In this document: positions 7,951-16,599 of the stretch, piece by piece
How the letters are laid out: every line of letters begins with the position of its first letter
Position numbering within the stretch: the stretch's first letter is position 1
DNA from: Rhodococcus sp. IEGM 1409
Lineage (GTDB): Bacteria; Actinomycetota; Actinomycetes; Mycobacteriales; Mycobacteriaceae
Length of the DNA: 64,000 bases
Assembly (NCBI RefSeq): GCF_030056735.1
Contig: NZ_JASHKN010000016.1
Location: 38,840-102,839, forward strand
Direction: 5' to 3'
Program-made: the position numbers and the translations under genes
Notes under the pieces: model-generated
What the model was told of the DNA's origin: nothing
Databases searched by the model: none
The model's input: the letters and a program-made list of their open reading frames with translations, nothing else

Positions 7951-9149
7951 CATGGGCGCGTTTGGGGGACACATCTGCAACGAATCCGATTGTCCTCACG
8001 ATCCTCGAACACGAAGAGTGCGATGACCGACTGGTCAACGAAGTGCACGGTTTCGCGATGCGTTGCGCAGCAGAATCCGGATCACACAAGACCGACTATG
8101 TCGTTTCCCGTGGTACAGCGGTCCTGATGGCTGGCCCGTCTCGTGTGAACACCCTTCTCGCAGTGGCGATTTTCGCGGGATACATGACCGAAATCGAGGT
8201 CGACGGTCGACCGGCGTACAAGCTGGTCGACGACAATCACGAATTCCTGCACCTCCGACTCAAAGAGGAAATCGAGTGGGAACAGCAACGCAGGAAAGAC
8301 AACTCACGGCCGTCACTGATCGTTCCCGTGCGGCTACGTGATGGAGACGCGTGCCGCTGGTGCGGACGAGTCGTCGATTGGGGCTCCCGCAAGGCCGCGC
8401 GATCGGGAACGTACGACCACCTCATCGCAGGCGAGGCCGCGACCATCGAAACCTACGTGGTCTCCTGCACGAGCTGTAACAGCTCCCGCAAGGACAGCTC
8501 TCGCCCGAAAGGCATCGAGAAACTGCTCGACGCACCGGAAAAGCCTTACTACTCCCCGAAAACGATCGAATGGCTTGCAGGGAACACCTGGCGTCAGAAC
8601 AACGACCTGACAGTCCCAGCGAAACCCCGCAAGAAGCTCAATCCTGGTGATCTCGCGCCCGGCACACCGCCGGCCGACACGACGAGCCTGAGCCCCGCCA
8701 CGGCGGCGAGCACGGCACCTGCAGGAGACCGACCCGACATCCACTCGGGCAACGACGCACCAACGACTCTGGACACCGCTACGGCGGCACGACCTGTCAC
8801 TCCCGCACCGCGAACCGACAACCCGTCGGCGAACGCATCGTCAACGCAGCGACCCGAAACCCCCTCGGAGACCGCGCAACACCAGCAGCAACCAGCGGAA
8901 ACACCCGATCCGCAGAACATCCGCAGATCATCCGCTGATTCAGCAGACCTCGAGGGTACGGAACCTGTCTCGACTGGTCGGGTCGGGTCGGGACGGGTCG
9001 GGTCGGGTCGGGTCTCAAGCCCTACCCAACGTGACCAAACCTCCGAATCTCATCAACCTCGAAAGTCATCCCGTGGCCGCCGCCGCAGGAAACGTCGATC
9101 TCTCCCGGACTCACAGAACCCTCAGTCGTCAGGAGATGCCCATGGATAG
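7947..9149 (+). CDS. HNH-type protein with long disordered tail, 400 aa
   Basis: GTG 7947 overlaps a short upstream frame. Residues about 1-110 are helical and may form a winged-helix domain. Residues about 124-180 carry an HNH-like zinc motif: C-R-W-C-G-R-V-V-D-W-G, then Y-D-H-L and C-T-S-C-N-S-S-R-K. From about residue 215 the chain is Pro/Thr/Ala-rich and disordered, ends basic, and includes G-R-V-G-S-G-R-V-G-S from a G-rich repeat. The layout resembles phage replication-accessory proteins with an HNH module, but the role is unproven. Confidence 0.6.
   Translation: MTWARLGDTSATNPIVLTILEHEECDDRLVNEVHGFAMRCAAESGSHKTDYVVSRGTAVLMAGPSRVNTLLAVAIFAGYMTEIEVDGRPAYKLVDDNHEFLHLRLKEEIEWEQQRRKDNSRPSLIVPVRLRDGDACRWCGRVVDWGSRKAARSGTYDHLIAGEAATIETYVVSCTSCNSSRKDSSRPKGIEKLLDAPEKPYYSPKTIEWLAGNTWRQNNDLTVPAKPRKKLNPGDLAPGTPPADTTSLSPATAASTAPAGDRPDIHSGNDAPTTLDTATAARPVTPAPRTDNPSANASSTQRPETPSETAQHQQQPAETPDPQNIRRSSADSADLEGTEPVSTGRVGSGRVGSGRVSSPTQRDQTSESHQPRKSSRGRRRRKRRSLPDSQNPQSSGDAHG
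8976..9014 (+). repeat. Short tandem G-tract repeat (GGGTC units)
   Basis: Within the HNH gene, seven GGG runs are separated by exactly two bases (GGGTCGGGTCGGGACGGGTC and on). The array encodes G-R-V-G-S repeats in the disordered tail. Seven closely spaced G-tracts on one strand meet the usual pattern for a G-quadruplex and are also prone to replication slippage. Confidence 0.8.
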
Positions 9150-9900
9150 CCGTATCGGCCTGAACACCAACCCCGACCAATTCGCCGAGATCCATCACTG
9201 TCGAGCAGGTTCGTCGTGCGCCGGCCGATCCCGCGCCCGCGACAGTCTCGACTGGATTCCTCGCACCACCGATGCCGCGAACACCGTGTGCAGTCGGTGT
9301 CGCTACCAGATCGAGGCGGCGATCGGCGGACTGTGGGACGACTACACGTCACTGAACGCACTGTTCCTCGTACCCACCGAACACGCAGGCTCCGAGGTCC
9401 GCAGCGGTGCACCCGGATCACGAGTGCCGCTCAACGTGTACTCGGACGCCCTGATGCACGAGATCGCCGACACGGTCTATCGCTGCGCTGCTCTCATCAC
9501 CGCGGAACCTGCAGCGTCAGCACAGACCCGATTGGCGCAAGTGGTCACGTGTCGCGGAATCGTCCTGCGCAACATCGACAACCTGCTCGCTGCTCCACCG
9601 AGGAAGCACCTGATGTGGAATCGCGCCGGTGACGACTACGTCGCCGAAATGCTCGACGGCGTGCAGCTGGCGCTCGCACTCGTCGCACTGCATCGCCGCG
9701 CAGTGATGCTCGTCGGCGTCGAGCGGCCGCGCAATCGAATGCCGGTGCCGTGCCCACGCTGCGAGTCCCGACAGCTCGGCAAGAACGCAGGAAGCACCGA
9801 CGTCGACTGTCGATCCTGCGGCTCGGTATGGAGCGAAACCGAGTACCACCGACTCACACAGATCGGAGCATCGATCATCAGAGAGGAACTCGCCCGGTGA
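9142..9900 (+). CDS. Zinc-ribbon phage protein, 252 aa
   Basis: The start is placed at ATG 9142 behind AGGAG at 9131-9135 (ATG 9136 is an alternative); either overlaps the HNH gene end. Early cysteines (H-C-R-A-G-S-S-C and C-S-R-C) and a C-terminal ribbon (CPRCESRQLGKNAGSTDVDC then C-G) suggest two zinc sites. The middle is a long helical region. The position between the HNH gene and the HTH gene fits a DNA-processing role, unproven. Confidence 0.6.
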   Translation: MDSRIGLNTNPDQFAEIHHCRAGSSCAGRSRARDSLDWIPRTTDAANTVCSRCRYQIEAAIGGLWDDYTSLNALFLVPTEHAGSEVRSGAPGSRVPLNVYSDALMHEIADTVYRCAALITAEPAASAQTRLAQVVTCRGIVLRNIDNLLAAPPRKHLMWNRAGDDYVAEMLDGVQLALALVALHRRAVMLVGVERPRNRMPVPCPRCESRQLGKNAGSTDVDCRSCGSVWSETEYHRLTQIGASIIREELAR

Positions 9901-10274
9901 ACAACATGTGGCCCTGGCCCGCTGACACACAGCTCGACATCGCGCGCCGACTGCTGCAGTCATACCGTTCGGCGCTGATGGCACTCAAACCCGAGACCTG
10001 CCGCCAGCTCGACGCCGCCGCCATCCGGTTCGGGCAAGGCTGGGTCGAGGAGAAGACCGAGACCGCCAACGACGAAGACTTCGTGCAAGCAACGGAGGCA
10101 GCGGATCTCGCGGGAGTCACACCGGCAGTGATCAGACAATGGGCCTCCCGCGGATACATTCCACGGCACCACATCTCTGGCCGCACCCACTACCGAGTCG
10201 GTGACGTCCTGGCCCACGTCGAGCACTGCCGAGAAGCCCGCAAGAATCGACGGACTGGACAGCCCACGATGTGA
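9897..10274 (+). CDS. MerR-like helix-turn-helix protein, excisionase candidate
   Basis: GTG 9897 overlaps the previous stop, giving 125 residues. Residues about 62-105 have the MerR/Xis-type winged helix: TEAADLAGVTPAVIRQWASR, then G-Y-I-P-R-H and Y-R-V-G-D-V-L. The N-terminal half is helical. Small proteins of this type act as recombination directionality factors or transcriptional regulators in phages; the sequence cannot tell which. It closes the early block before a 180-nt gap (10275-10454). Confidence 0.65.
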   Translation: MNNMWPWPADTQLDIARRLLQSYRSALMALKPETCRQLDAAAIRFGQGWVEEKTETANDEDFVQATEAADLAGVTPAVIRQWASRGYIPRHHISGRTHYRVGDVLAHVEHCREARKNRRTGQPTM

Positions 10275-10454
10275 CGCGTTACAGTTCTGCCACTGGCCGA
10301 CGTGACTTCAAAGCACGTTGGTCATCGTGGTTTCCAGGGCAAACACCCGACCCCCACGCAGATGCCGGCCCCCGATCGACTACCCCCCGCCGCACCCATC
10401 ACGCAGCCCCATCTACTGACGTGCTGCGAGTGATCCGATCGATCGGTGGTGACA

Positions 10455-10760
10455 ATGCCCAACCGCTTCGCCACCTCAACTCGACGCGACGAGTTGCCGA
10501 GCAACTGGCAGACCCTCCGGAAGATGGCCCGCCGTCGAGCACATGACCGATGCGAGTGGACAACCAACGGAGTCCGATGCACGGTGCGCGGTACCGACTG
10601 CGACCACATCGACGACCGCGACGATCACAGCCCGTCGAACCTGCAGTGGTTGTGTCACGACCACCACGAGATCAAGACCAAGGCCGAGGCGACAGCTGCT
10701 CGTCATCCCGGATCTCGGAAGCGTCCAACCAAGCCTCACATCGGACTGATTCAAAGGTGA
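10455..10760 (+). CDS. HNH endonuclease beside the terminase genes
   Basis: From ATG 10455 (GTG 10446 also possible) the 101-residue product has R-D-E-L-P-S-N-W then C-D-H-I-D-D-R-D-D-H, N-L-Q-W-L-C and H-D-H-H-E-I-K-T-K. This is a complete HNH signature with zinc cysteines (R-C-E-W, G-V-R-C). In HK97-type phages an HNH protein encoded next to small terminase helps large terminase cut the packaging site, which fits this position. A 12-bp palindrome (CCGATCGATCGG, 10435-10446) sits just upstream. Confidence 0.85.
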   Translation: MPNRFATSTRRDELPSNWQTLRKMARRRAHDRCEWTTNGVRCTVRGTDCDHIDDRDDHSPSNLQWLCHDHHEIKTKAEATAARHPGSRKRPTKPHIGLIQR

Positions 10761-10770
10761 CATCGAGCTG

Positions 10771-10905
10771 ATGGCTGCGCTTGCCTCGGCCGATGACTGC
10801 CCTGCCCATCAAGGCGGAACGCTTGGCCGATGCAAGCCTGACCCGATCAACCCCAATGCTTCGCCGCCGATGCTCGACCCGAGACGAATCGAGGAGACAC
10901 CGTGA
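10771..10905 (+). CDS. Small phage protein, 44 aa
   Basis: ATG 10771 lies ten bases after the HNH stop. The frame reads MAALASADDCPAHQGGTLGR, then C-K-P-D-P, and ends R-R-I-E-E-T-P with a TGA overlapping the GTG of the next gene. Two Cys and one His suggest a small metal site. The tight fit between neighbours supports it. Confidence 0.5.
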   Translation: MAALASADDCPAHQGGTLGRCKPDPINPNASPPMLDPRRIEETP

Positions 10906-11198
10906 CGAGTCAGCCGCCGACCGCCGGCACCGACCGCCTACTCATCGACAAGACCGGACTCTACGAGCGACCGGGTGACAGTCGGCTCGCTCTCGTCGAC
11001 CCCGTCAGCCCGGACGGACTGCCCGATCGCGGTGAGCCCGGATCTGCACCAGTCTTCTCGCCCTGGATCGACCTGGACGACTTCCGCGTAAAGCTGGACC
11101 TCGCTGATGATGCCCGCAGCGACGATCGCTGGCGGCGGCTGTGGTTCGGCGAGTGGACCGCCCCGGATGAACCTGCCGAGCAGCTGCCGCGCCGCTGA
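10902..11198 (+). CDS. Phage protein of unknown function, 98 aa
   Basis: GTG 10902 overlaps the previous stop. The product is acidic and Pro/Asp-rich with a C-terminal helical part (WRRLWFGEWTAPDEPAEQLP). No motif recognised. It is the last gene before the 318-nt gap leading to terminase. Confidence 0.55.
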   Translation: MTSQPPTAGTDRLLIDKTGLYERPGDSRLALVDPVSPDGLPDRGEPGSAPVFSPWIDLDDFRVKLDLADDARSDDRWRRLWFGEWTAPDEPAEQLPRR

Positions 11199-11516
11199 GG
11201 CACCGGGGGGTACCCCCTCCCCAAGGGGGACGAAGCCCCTAAAGGCATAGTGCATCCCTGTATGTACGGGTTTTACATTTTTCCGCCGCAGGTCAGGGGT
11301 CTTTTTAGATCGGCTCGACCAATCGGCCGCACAGCGATTTTCGCTCGGTTCGAGGGTTTTTCGGACCCCGCAGACTGCGCCCGTCAGAGGTGCACTGAAC
11401 GGCTTCGCTTTGAGAACCGTTGGACTGCAATGCAATTGGCAACCGGCATTTTCGGCCGACCGACGACAACGTCGGGTGATGCCTGATTCGAACATTTTTC
11501 TCGCGGGAGGTGTGTC
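11199..11516. other. Gap before terminase with GC-rich palindromes; candidate packaging site
   Basis: No convincing gene is present. A perfect palindrome GGGGGTACCCCC occupies 11206-11217 and is followed at once by CCCCAAGGGG (11219-11228). Downstream DNA is AT-richer and has two T-rich runs near 11271-11283 and 11303-11307. In HNH/TerS/TerL phages the cos site usually lies in this interval. The exact ends cannot be read from sequence; the palindrome could instead be a terminator stem. Confidence 0.4.
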
Positions 11517-11972
11517 GTGGGCACTCGTGGGCCAGTGGGCAAACGGACCGAAACACGGACTCGGCGCAACAAGACCGACGAGGCCGGAGTCGCGGTCAAA
11601 AAGGCTCCCGCCTCGGCGACGGTGAAGCGGCCGGCGGCGGACCCGTCGTGGCACAAAGTGATCAAAGGTTGGTACTGGTCGCTCGAAACGTCGGGACAGT
11701 CGAAGTTCTACGAGGACTCTGACTGGCAAGCGGCCCGATTCACCGCGCACTACGCGTCCTCGGTACTCAAGGCAGCTGAGAGCCCGGAAAACCCGTCGGC
11801 TCTTCGGGCCGCCTCGATACGTCAGATCTGGTCAATGATGGGCGACCTCATGACCACGGAATCGGCACGCCGCCGCGTGCGGGTCGAGCTGATCCGACCG
11901 GGCGCCGGCGAAGGCGATGGCGAAGGCGCGGAGGTTGTTGACATTGACGACTTCCGCGAGGACTACGCCTGA
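11517..11972 (+). CDS. terS: Phage terminase small subunit
   Basis: GTG 11517 follows GCGGGAGGTGTGTC. The 151-residue product starts M-G-T-R-G-P-V-G-K-R and has a basic N-terminus, a helical middle (W-Y-W-S-L-E-T-S-G-Q then D-W-Q-A-A-R) and an acidic tail (D-D-F-R-E-D-Y-A). This matches small terminases of actinophages, which bind the packaging site and recruit TerL. Its end overlaps the proposed TerL start. Confidence 0.8.
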   Translation: MGTRGPVGKRTETRTRRNKTDEAGVAVKKAPASATVKRPAADPSWHKVIKGWYWSLETSGQSKFYEDSDWQAARFTAHYASSVLKAAESPENPSALRAASIRQIWSMMGDLMTTESARRRVRVELIRPGAGEGDGEGAEVVDIDDFREDYA

Positions 11973-13761
11973 TTCCGAGCTCGCCGCAGCGCTGGACGAG
12001 TTCGACATCGACCGAGTCGCCAACGAGATGGCACCGGGCTACTACGTCGGACCGACCGAGAACGATCACGGCGCTTGGCTGACATTGCCCTGGCCGGGTG
12101 ATCTGACACTGCCGTACAACCATCCGTCGCGCTTGGAGCTGCTGCCGCTCTCGCTCGGCCCCGCCATGATCCGGTGGGGCCAGAAGTGGTTGCTGCATCC
12201 GGGCACCGGCAAGCCCTGGCGCTTCACACAGGGCCAGAAACGATTCATGCACCTCTGGTATGCCGTCGACTGGGAAGGTCGCTGGCTGTACCGCTCAGGC
12301 GTCAAACGAGGGGCGAAGGGAACGGGTAAGGATCCATTCGCAGGCGCTCTCGCGTTGTGTGAGCTCTGCGGCCCCGCGAACCTGCACGACATCGACGGCA
12401 AGCGCGCCATCGGACGCAAACACCGACTCTCGCTCGTGCAGATCGGCGCGAACTCGCAAAGCCAGGCAGCGAAAGTGCTCTGGGTTGCGAACTCGATGAT
12501 CTCGGACCGGATGAAACTCGCCTACGCGGTCGACGCCGGCCTGACCCGGACGGCACTCGGCGACGGCTCGAAAATCGAGCTGCTCAAGGCGTCGGAGAAA
12601 TCGACCGAGGGCGACCCGCCGACCGCGACGTTCCTCAACGAGTCGCACCACATGCTCAAGTCCAACGGCGGCTTCAAGATCGCCGCCGTCGCGCGCCGCA
12701 ACATCGGCAAGTCGCCGAAAAATGTTGCGGCCCGACTGTTGGAGTTGACGAACGCGCACAGCTCGAGCGCGGAGAGCGTCGCGGGCGAGTCCTACGACGC
12801 GTGGCAATTGCAGGTCGCTGGTCTGACACGCAAGAAAGACATCCTGTACGACTCCCGCGAAGCGCCCCCAGGCCTGAACTTGTGGGACCACGACGAGGTC
12901 ATGCTCGGGCTGAAAGCGGCGTACTCGGACGCACATTGGGCGGACCTCGAACGACTGAGGGACGAAGCGCAGGACCAACGGACGGCGCTCTCGGATGCCG
13001 TGCGGTTCTACTTCAACGGTCTCGCGACCGCCGAGGACGCGTGGATCGAGACTCGCGACTTCCGCAAGCTCTCGCGCCCCGATTGGGAGATGGACGCGAC
13101 GGACAAGTTCGCGATGTTCCTCGACTGCTCGAAGTCGGGTGACGCCACGACGCTGTCCGCGTGCAGGCTCTCCGACGGTCACGTTCTGTCACTGGGCGCG
13201 TGGTTCCCGAAGCACGGCGAGAAGGTCGAAAAGTGGCTTGCCCCGCGCGATGAGGTCGAGGCCCGTGTCCGAGAAGTGCTCGACACGATGAACATCGTCT
13301 GGTTCGGGATCGACCCGTCGCCCGCGAAAGACGATGCGACCGAAACGCTCTACTGGATGCCGATGATCGACGAGCTGCACCGCGACTACCGCAAGAAGTT
13401 GCCCTTGTGGGCGACACCAGGAGCAGGGGGACACGCGGTGCTATTCGATATGCGTCTGTCGTCGCCAGGCGGCGCACGACGAAATGACCTCTTCACGCGC
13501 GCAGCGATGCAGACCGCGCTCGACATCGACGAGAACGGAACTCTCACTCATGACGGCAACGCAATTCTGATCAGCCACACGCTCAACGCCCGCAACCGGC
13601 CGAACGCGTGGGGAACCTCGATCGGCAAGATCAACCGCTCGTCGCGACTCCTCGTCGACTACGCGGTCACGATGATCGGCGCTCGGATGGGTCGCACGAT
13701 CGCGCTCAACAGCAGCAAGATTCGCTCGGGTGGTAGCGGGAAGGTGGTGGTTCTCTCGTGA
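11917..13761 (+). CDS. terL: Phage terminase large subunit
   Basis: The 614-residue product has a Walker-A-like loop R-G-A-K-G-T-G-K-D (131-139), a Walker-B-like F-L-N-E-S-H (239-244), and RNase H-type nuclease acids in F-A-M-F-L-D-C-S-K-S-G-D (D403) and F-G-I-D-P-S (D466). These are the two motors of packaging: ATP-driven translocation and genome cutting. ATG 11917 overlaps TerS by 56 bases; the only later starts before the TerS stop are TTG codons around 11935-11944. The gene ends overlapping the portal start. Confidence 0.92.
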   Translation: MAKARRLLTLTTSARTTPDSELAAALDEFDIDRVANEMAPGYYVGPTENDHGAWLTLPWPGDLTLPYNHPSRLELLPLSLGPAMIRWGQKWLLHPGTGKPWRFTQGQKRFMHLWYAVDWEGRWLYRSGVKRGAKGTGKDPFAGALALCELCGPANLHDIDGKRAIGRKHRLSLVQIGANSQSQAAKVLWVANSMISDRMKLAYAVDAGLTRTALGDGSKIELLKASEKSTEGDPPTATFLNESHHMLKSNGGFKIAAVARRNIGKSPKNVAARLLELTNAHSSSAESVAGESYDAWQLQVAGLTRKKDILYDSREAPPGLNLWDHDEVMLGLKAAYSDAHWADLERLRDEAQDQRTALSDAVRFYFNGLATAEDAWIETRDFRKLSRPDWEMDATDKFAMFLDCSKSGDATTLSACRLSDGHVLSLGAWFPKHGEKVEKWLAPRDEVEARVREVLDTMNIVWFGIDPSPAKDDATETLYWMPMIDELHRDYRKKLPLWATPGAGGHAVLFDMRLSSPGGARRNDLFTRAAMQTALDIDENGTLTHDGNAILISHTLNARNRPNAWGTSIGKINRSSRLLVDYAVTMIGARMGRTIALNSSKIRSGGSGKVVVLS

Positions 13762-15245
13762 ATGTCCCGATCCTCGGAGCGGTGCGAACTCCGTCAAGTA
13801 TGCAGGTGCCCGAACTTCCGCACGACGAGCAGAACACGCTCGACAAGCTGCTCCGTCAGTACGTGCAGAAGTTGACGCGCAATCGTCTGCGTCAGACCTA
13901 CTACGACCACAAGAACCTGCTCAAGGATCTCGGCATCGCGATCCCGCCCGACATGGTCAACATCGACATGGTGCTCGGGTGGCCGGCCAAAGCGGTCGAC
14001 GGGTTGGCGCGACGCAACAAGCTGGACGGGTTCGTCATTCCCGGCGGCTCGTCGCTCGACATGGGTATCGACGCGATGTGGAACGCGAACAGCATGGATG
14101 TCGAAGCGCCGCAAGCGCATACCTCGGCATACATTCACAGTTGCGCGTTCGTGGCCACGACCAAGGGCGATGTCGAATCCGGCGAACCGGACGTGTTGAT
14201 CACGACGCGCTCGGCGATGTCCGGGACGGCATTGTGGGATCGTCGTCGGCGCCGGATCTCGGCGATGCTGGCCATCGTCGACACCTCCGAGGACGGACTT
14301 CCCACACTCGTGGTGATGTACCTGCCGGACGTTGTGATCACGATGACGAAGTACACGTTGGGGTGGCACGTCGACCGCCGAAAGCACGGACTCAAACGAG
14401 TCCCGGTCGAGTTGCTCGTACACAAGCCGCATCTCGAACGCCCGTTTGGTTCCTCGCGGATCTCGCGGCCGGTGATGGCACTCGCTGACGCAGCGCTGCG
14501 CACGGCCGTGCGGATGGAAGTCTCGGCCGAGTTCTACTCCTCGCCGCAGCGGTGGATCATGGGTGCAGACGAGTCGATGTTCGTCGACGAGAACGGCAAC
14601 CTGAAGTCGCAGTGGCAGGCGATCATGGGCCGACTGTGGGCCGCCGGCCGAAACGAGGACGGCGAACTCCCGCAGGTCGGCACCTTCGCAGCATCGTCAC
14701 CTCAACCGCACTCCGACCAGTTGCGCACCTACGCAACGCTTTTTTCCGGAGAGACGACAATCCCGGTCGGCTCTCTCGGTGTCGTGCAGGACAACCCGTC
14801 GTCGGCCGAAGCGATTCACGCGGCGAAGGAAGACCTGCTGATCGAAGCCGAATACTGCAACCAAGGCTTCGGTACGACCTGGGTGAAGTCGGTTCTGACG
14901 GGTCTGCAGATTCGGGAGAATCGCGCCGAGATCCCGGACGAGTGGCGCACGCTTCGCTCGAAGTGGCGCAACCCCGCCACGATGTCGCAGGCTTCGGCCG
15001 GCGACTTCGTCGTCAAGCTCTTGCAGGCGTACCCCGAGCTGAAGAACTCGGCGGTCGGTCTGGAAATGATGGGCTGGGACGAGACCACGGTTGCGCGTGC
15101 GATGGCAGACATGCAGCGCGCGCAGCTCGGCACACGCGTCGATGGAATCATCAATGCCTCGCGTCAGGTCACCGATCCGAACGTGATCGCCCTCGCCAGC
15201 AAGCGAAGTCCCGAGCAGGGCGTGCCCGATGCCCTCGCCGACTGA
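13758..15245 (+). CDS. Phage portal protein
   Basis: This 495-residue product starts at GTG 13758 (overlap with TerL) and has SPP1-gp6/HK97-type portal character: an N-terminal helical wing, then A-D-A-A-L-R-T-A-V-R and S-P-Q-R-W-I-M-G-A, followed by a G-S-L-G-V-V-Q-D-N-P-S-S stretch and A-I-H-A-A-K-E-D-L, the conserved portal core that precedes the long stem helices. The ring forms the capsid vertex through which terminase pumps DNA. Confidence 0.9.
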   Translation: MNVPILGAVRTPSSMQVPELPHDEQNTLDKLLRQYVQKLTRNRLRQTYYDHKNLLKDLGIAIPPDMVNIDMVLGWPAKAVDGLARRNKLDGFVIPGGSSLDMGIDAMWNANSMDVEAPQAHTSAYIHSCAFVATTKGDVESGEPDVLITTRSAMSGTALWDRRRRRISAMLAIVDTSEDGLPTLVVMYLPDVVITMTKYTLGWHVDRRKHGLKRVPVELLVHKPHLERPFGSSRISRPVMALADAALRTAVRMEVSAEFYSSPQRWIMGADESMFVDENGNLKSQWQAIMGRLWAAGRNEDGELPQVGTFAASSPQPHSDQLRTYATLFSGETTIPVGSLGVVQDNPSSAEAIHAAKEDLLIEAEYCNQGFGTTWVKSVLTGLQIRENRAEIPDEWRTLRSKWRNPATMSQASAGDFVVKLLQAYPELKNSAVGLEMMGWDETTVARAMADMQRAQLGTRVDGIINASRQVTDPNVIALASKRSPEQGVPDALAD

Positions 15246-16590
15246 GCGGATCGAAATCCTCGAACGCATCAACTTGCTGGCGGTGCAGGATATTTCGGAA
15301 TTGTGGAAACAGCTGTCCGCCAGTGATCTGACGAGCATGAGGTTTCGTGCCGCGATGGTGCAGGCGGTGCCGGAAACGATTCAGCCGTACGAGTCGATGA
15401 CGGGTGAGCTTGCCGCCCGATGGTACGAGGATTCGGCTCCCGAATTGGCTTATCGTGCAACACCTGCCGCCCTGGCACCTGTCGAGCAGCTTTCGACGTC
15501 GACCAGATGGGCACTTGGCGCTGCGGGCGACGCTGCTCTAGTTCGAATTGCCGGATTCACGCAACGGACGATCTTCAACGCCGCCCGCGAGACGATCATC
15601 GGAAATCACAGGCGCGAACCCGGTTCCACGTGGGCTCGTCACGCCTCGTCGAACGCCTGCGCCTTCTGCAAGATGATAGCCACCCGTGGACCTGTCTACA
15701 GCACCAAGGCGTCTGCCAGGTACGTCGGCGCGGAACGCTGGGAACCGAAACGCAACTACAAGGGACAGAAGGTCGGACACGACATCGGTCGCGCAGGACG
15801 TGTCCGGGGATCCCAACCAGCGGGGGAGAAGTATCACGACAAGTGCTTCTGTACGGCGATCGAAGTCAGGCCGGGACGCTCGTACGAACCACCGCCGTAC
15901 GTCGAGAAATGGAACGAGGAGTACATCGCCGCGGTTCGGGCGACCGAGGGGGTCGGTGAGTTCGGTGCGATCGATACCAAGGCAGTTCTCGCGCACATGC
16001 GGGCGGGTGAGTCGTCTGCCAAAGCTGCTCGGGTAGCCGCGGCCGCCGACAAGCGCGCACCGGCACCGAAGGGTGGGGGAGGCGGAGGCAAGCCTCCGAT
16101 CAAGCCGCCGACGGCCGGAAAGATCGTCGCAGGCGGAGAGGACGGCGAATCGCTCCCGAAGCGCCTGACGCGCGCTGAGGCCGAAACGCCGCACATCGAG
16201 ATCACCGCGCAGAATCGGCGGCACATTCTCGACGGTGAACCGGACAACGTGAAAGCGGGCGGGCACCGATCCGGCGTCGGTCGTCCGGGCAAGACCGAGT
16301 TCCCGCCGGATTGGGACGACGACCGCATCATCACCGCGGTACGGGCGACGGTGGATGAACATCACTGGTCCTCAACGGCCGGTGACGCGACAGTCCGCCG
16401 CCTCGAAGTCGACGGCGTGATCGTCGAAGTCGCCTCGTACCCGAAGAACGGCGAGGAGATCATGCGCCATGCCTACCCGGTCAACGGAAACGGCGTCGTC
16501 AAGAACGACCGGACGACAGGCGAGGTGCTTCCGCGCGAACTCGACCGCTCTGTCCTGTATCAGCTCCCGCCGCAGCCACGAAAGCGATAA
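15229..16590 (+). CDS. MuF-type head protein with C-terminal EndoU nuclease toxin domain
   Basis: The 453-residue product overlaps the portal gene by 17 bases. Residues about 60-215 are a MuF capsid-maturation domain with N-A-C-A-F-C-K (143-149) and H-D-K-C-F-C-T (203-209). A Gly/Pro hinge follows (281-296, GGGGGG then P-P-I-K-P-P). Residues about 320-440 match bacterial EndoU: H-I-L-D-G (H332), G-G-H-R-S-G (H346), G-K-T-E-F-P (K355), W-D-D-D-R-I-I, then V-A-S-Y-P-K-N-G (K406). EndoU toxins cleave RNA. MuF-linked polymorphic toxins of temperate phages are a known class. The next gene is a likely immunity gene. Confidence 0.85.
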   Translation: MPSPTERIEILERINLLAVQDISELWKQLSASDLTSMRFRAAMVQAVPETIQPYESMTGELAARWYEDSAPELAYRATPAALAPVEQLSTSTRWALGAAGDAALVRIAGFTQRTIFNAARETIIGNHRREPGSTWARHASSNACAFCKMIATRGPVYSTKASARYVGAERWEPKRNYKGQKVGHDIGRAGRVRGSQPAGEKYHDKCFCTAIEVRPGRSYEPPPYVEKWNEEYIAAVRATEGVGEFGAIDTKAVLAHMRAGESSAKAARVAAAADKRAPAPKGGGGGGKPPIKPPTAGKIVAGGEDGESLPKRLTRAEAETPHIEITAQNRRHILDGEPDNVKAGGHRSGVGRPGKTEFPPDWDDDRIITAVRATVDEHHWSSTAGDATVRRLEVDGVIVEVASYPKNGEEIMRHAYPVNGNGVVKNDRTTGEVLPRELDRSVLYQLPPQPRKR

Positions 16591-16599
16591 GGTGACGAT

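Noticed and set aside
8976..9014. G-rich tandem repeat considered as a CRISPR array
   Set aside because: Five-base units without spacers, inside a coding gene; no cas genes in the window.
10271..10546. 91-residue frame starting in a GTGA overlap after the MerR-like gene
   Set aside because: It overlaps most of the HNH N-terminal region in another frame and its composition (Pro/Arg/Thr/His-rich) looks non-coding. The overlap start alone was not enough.
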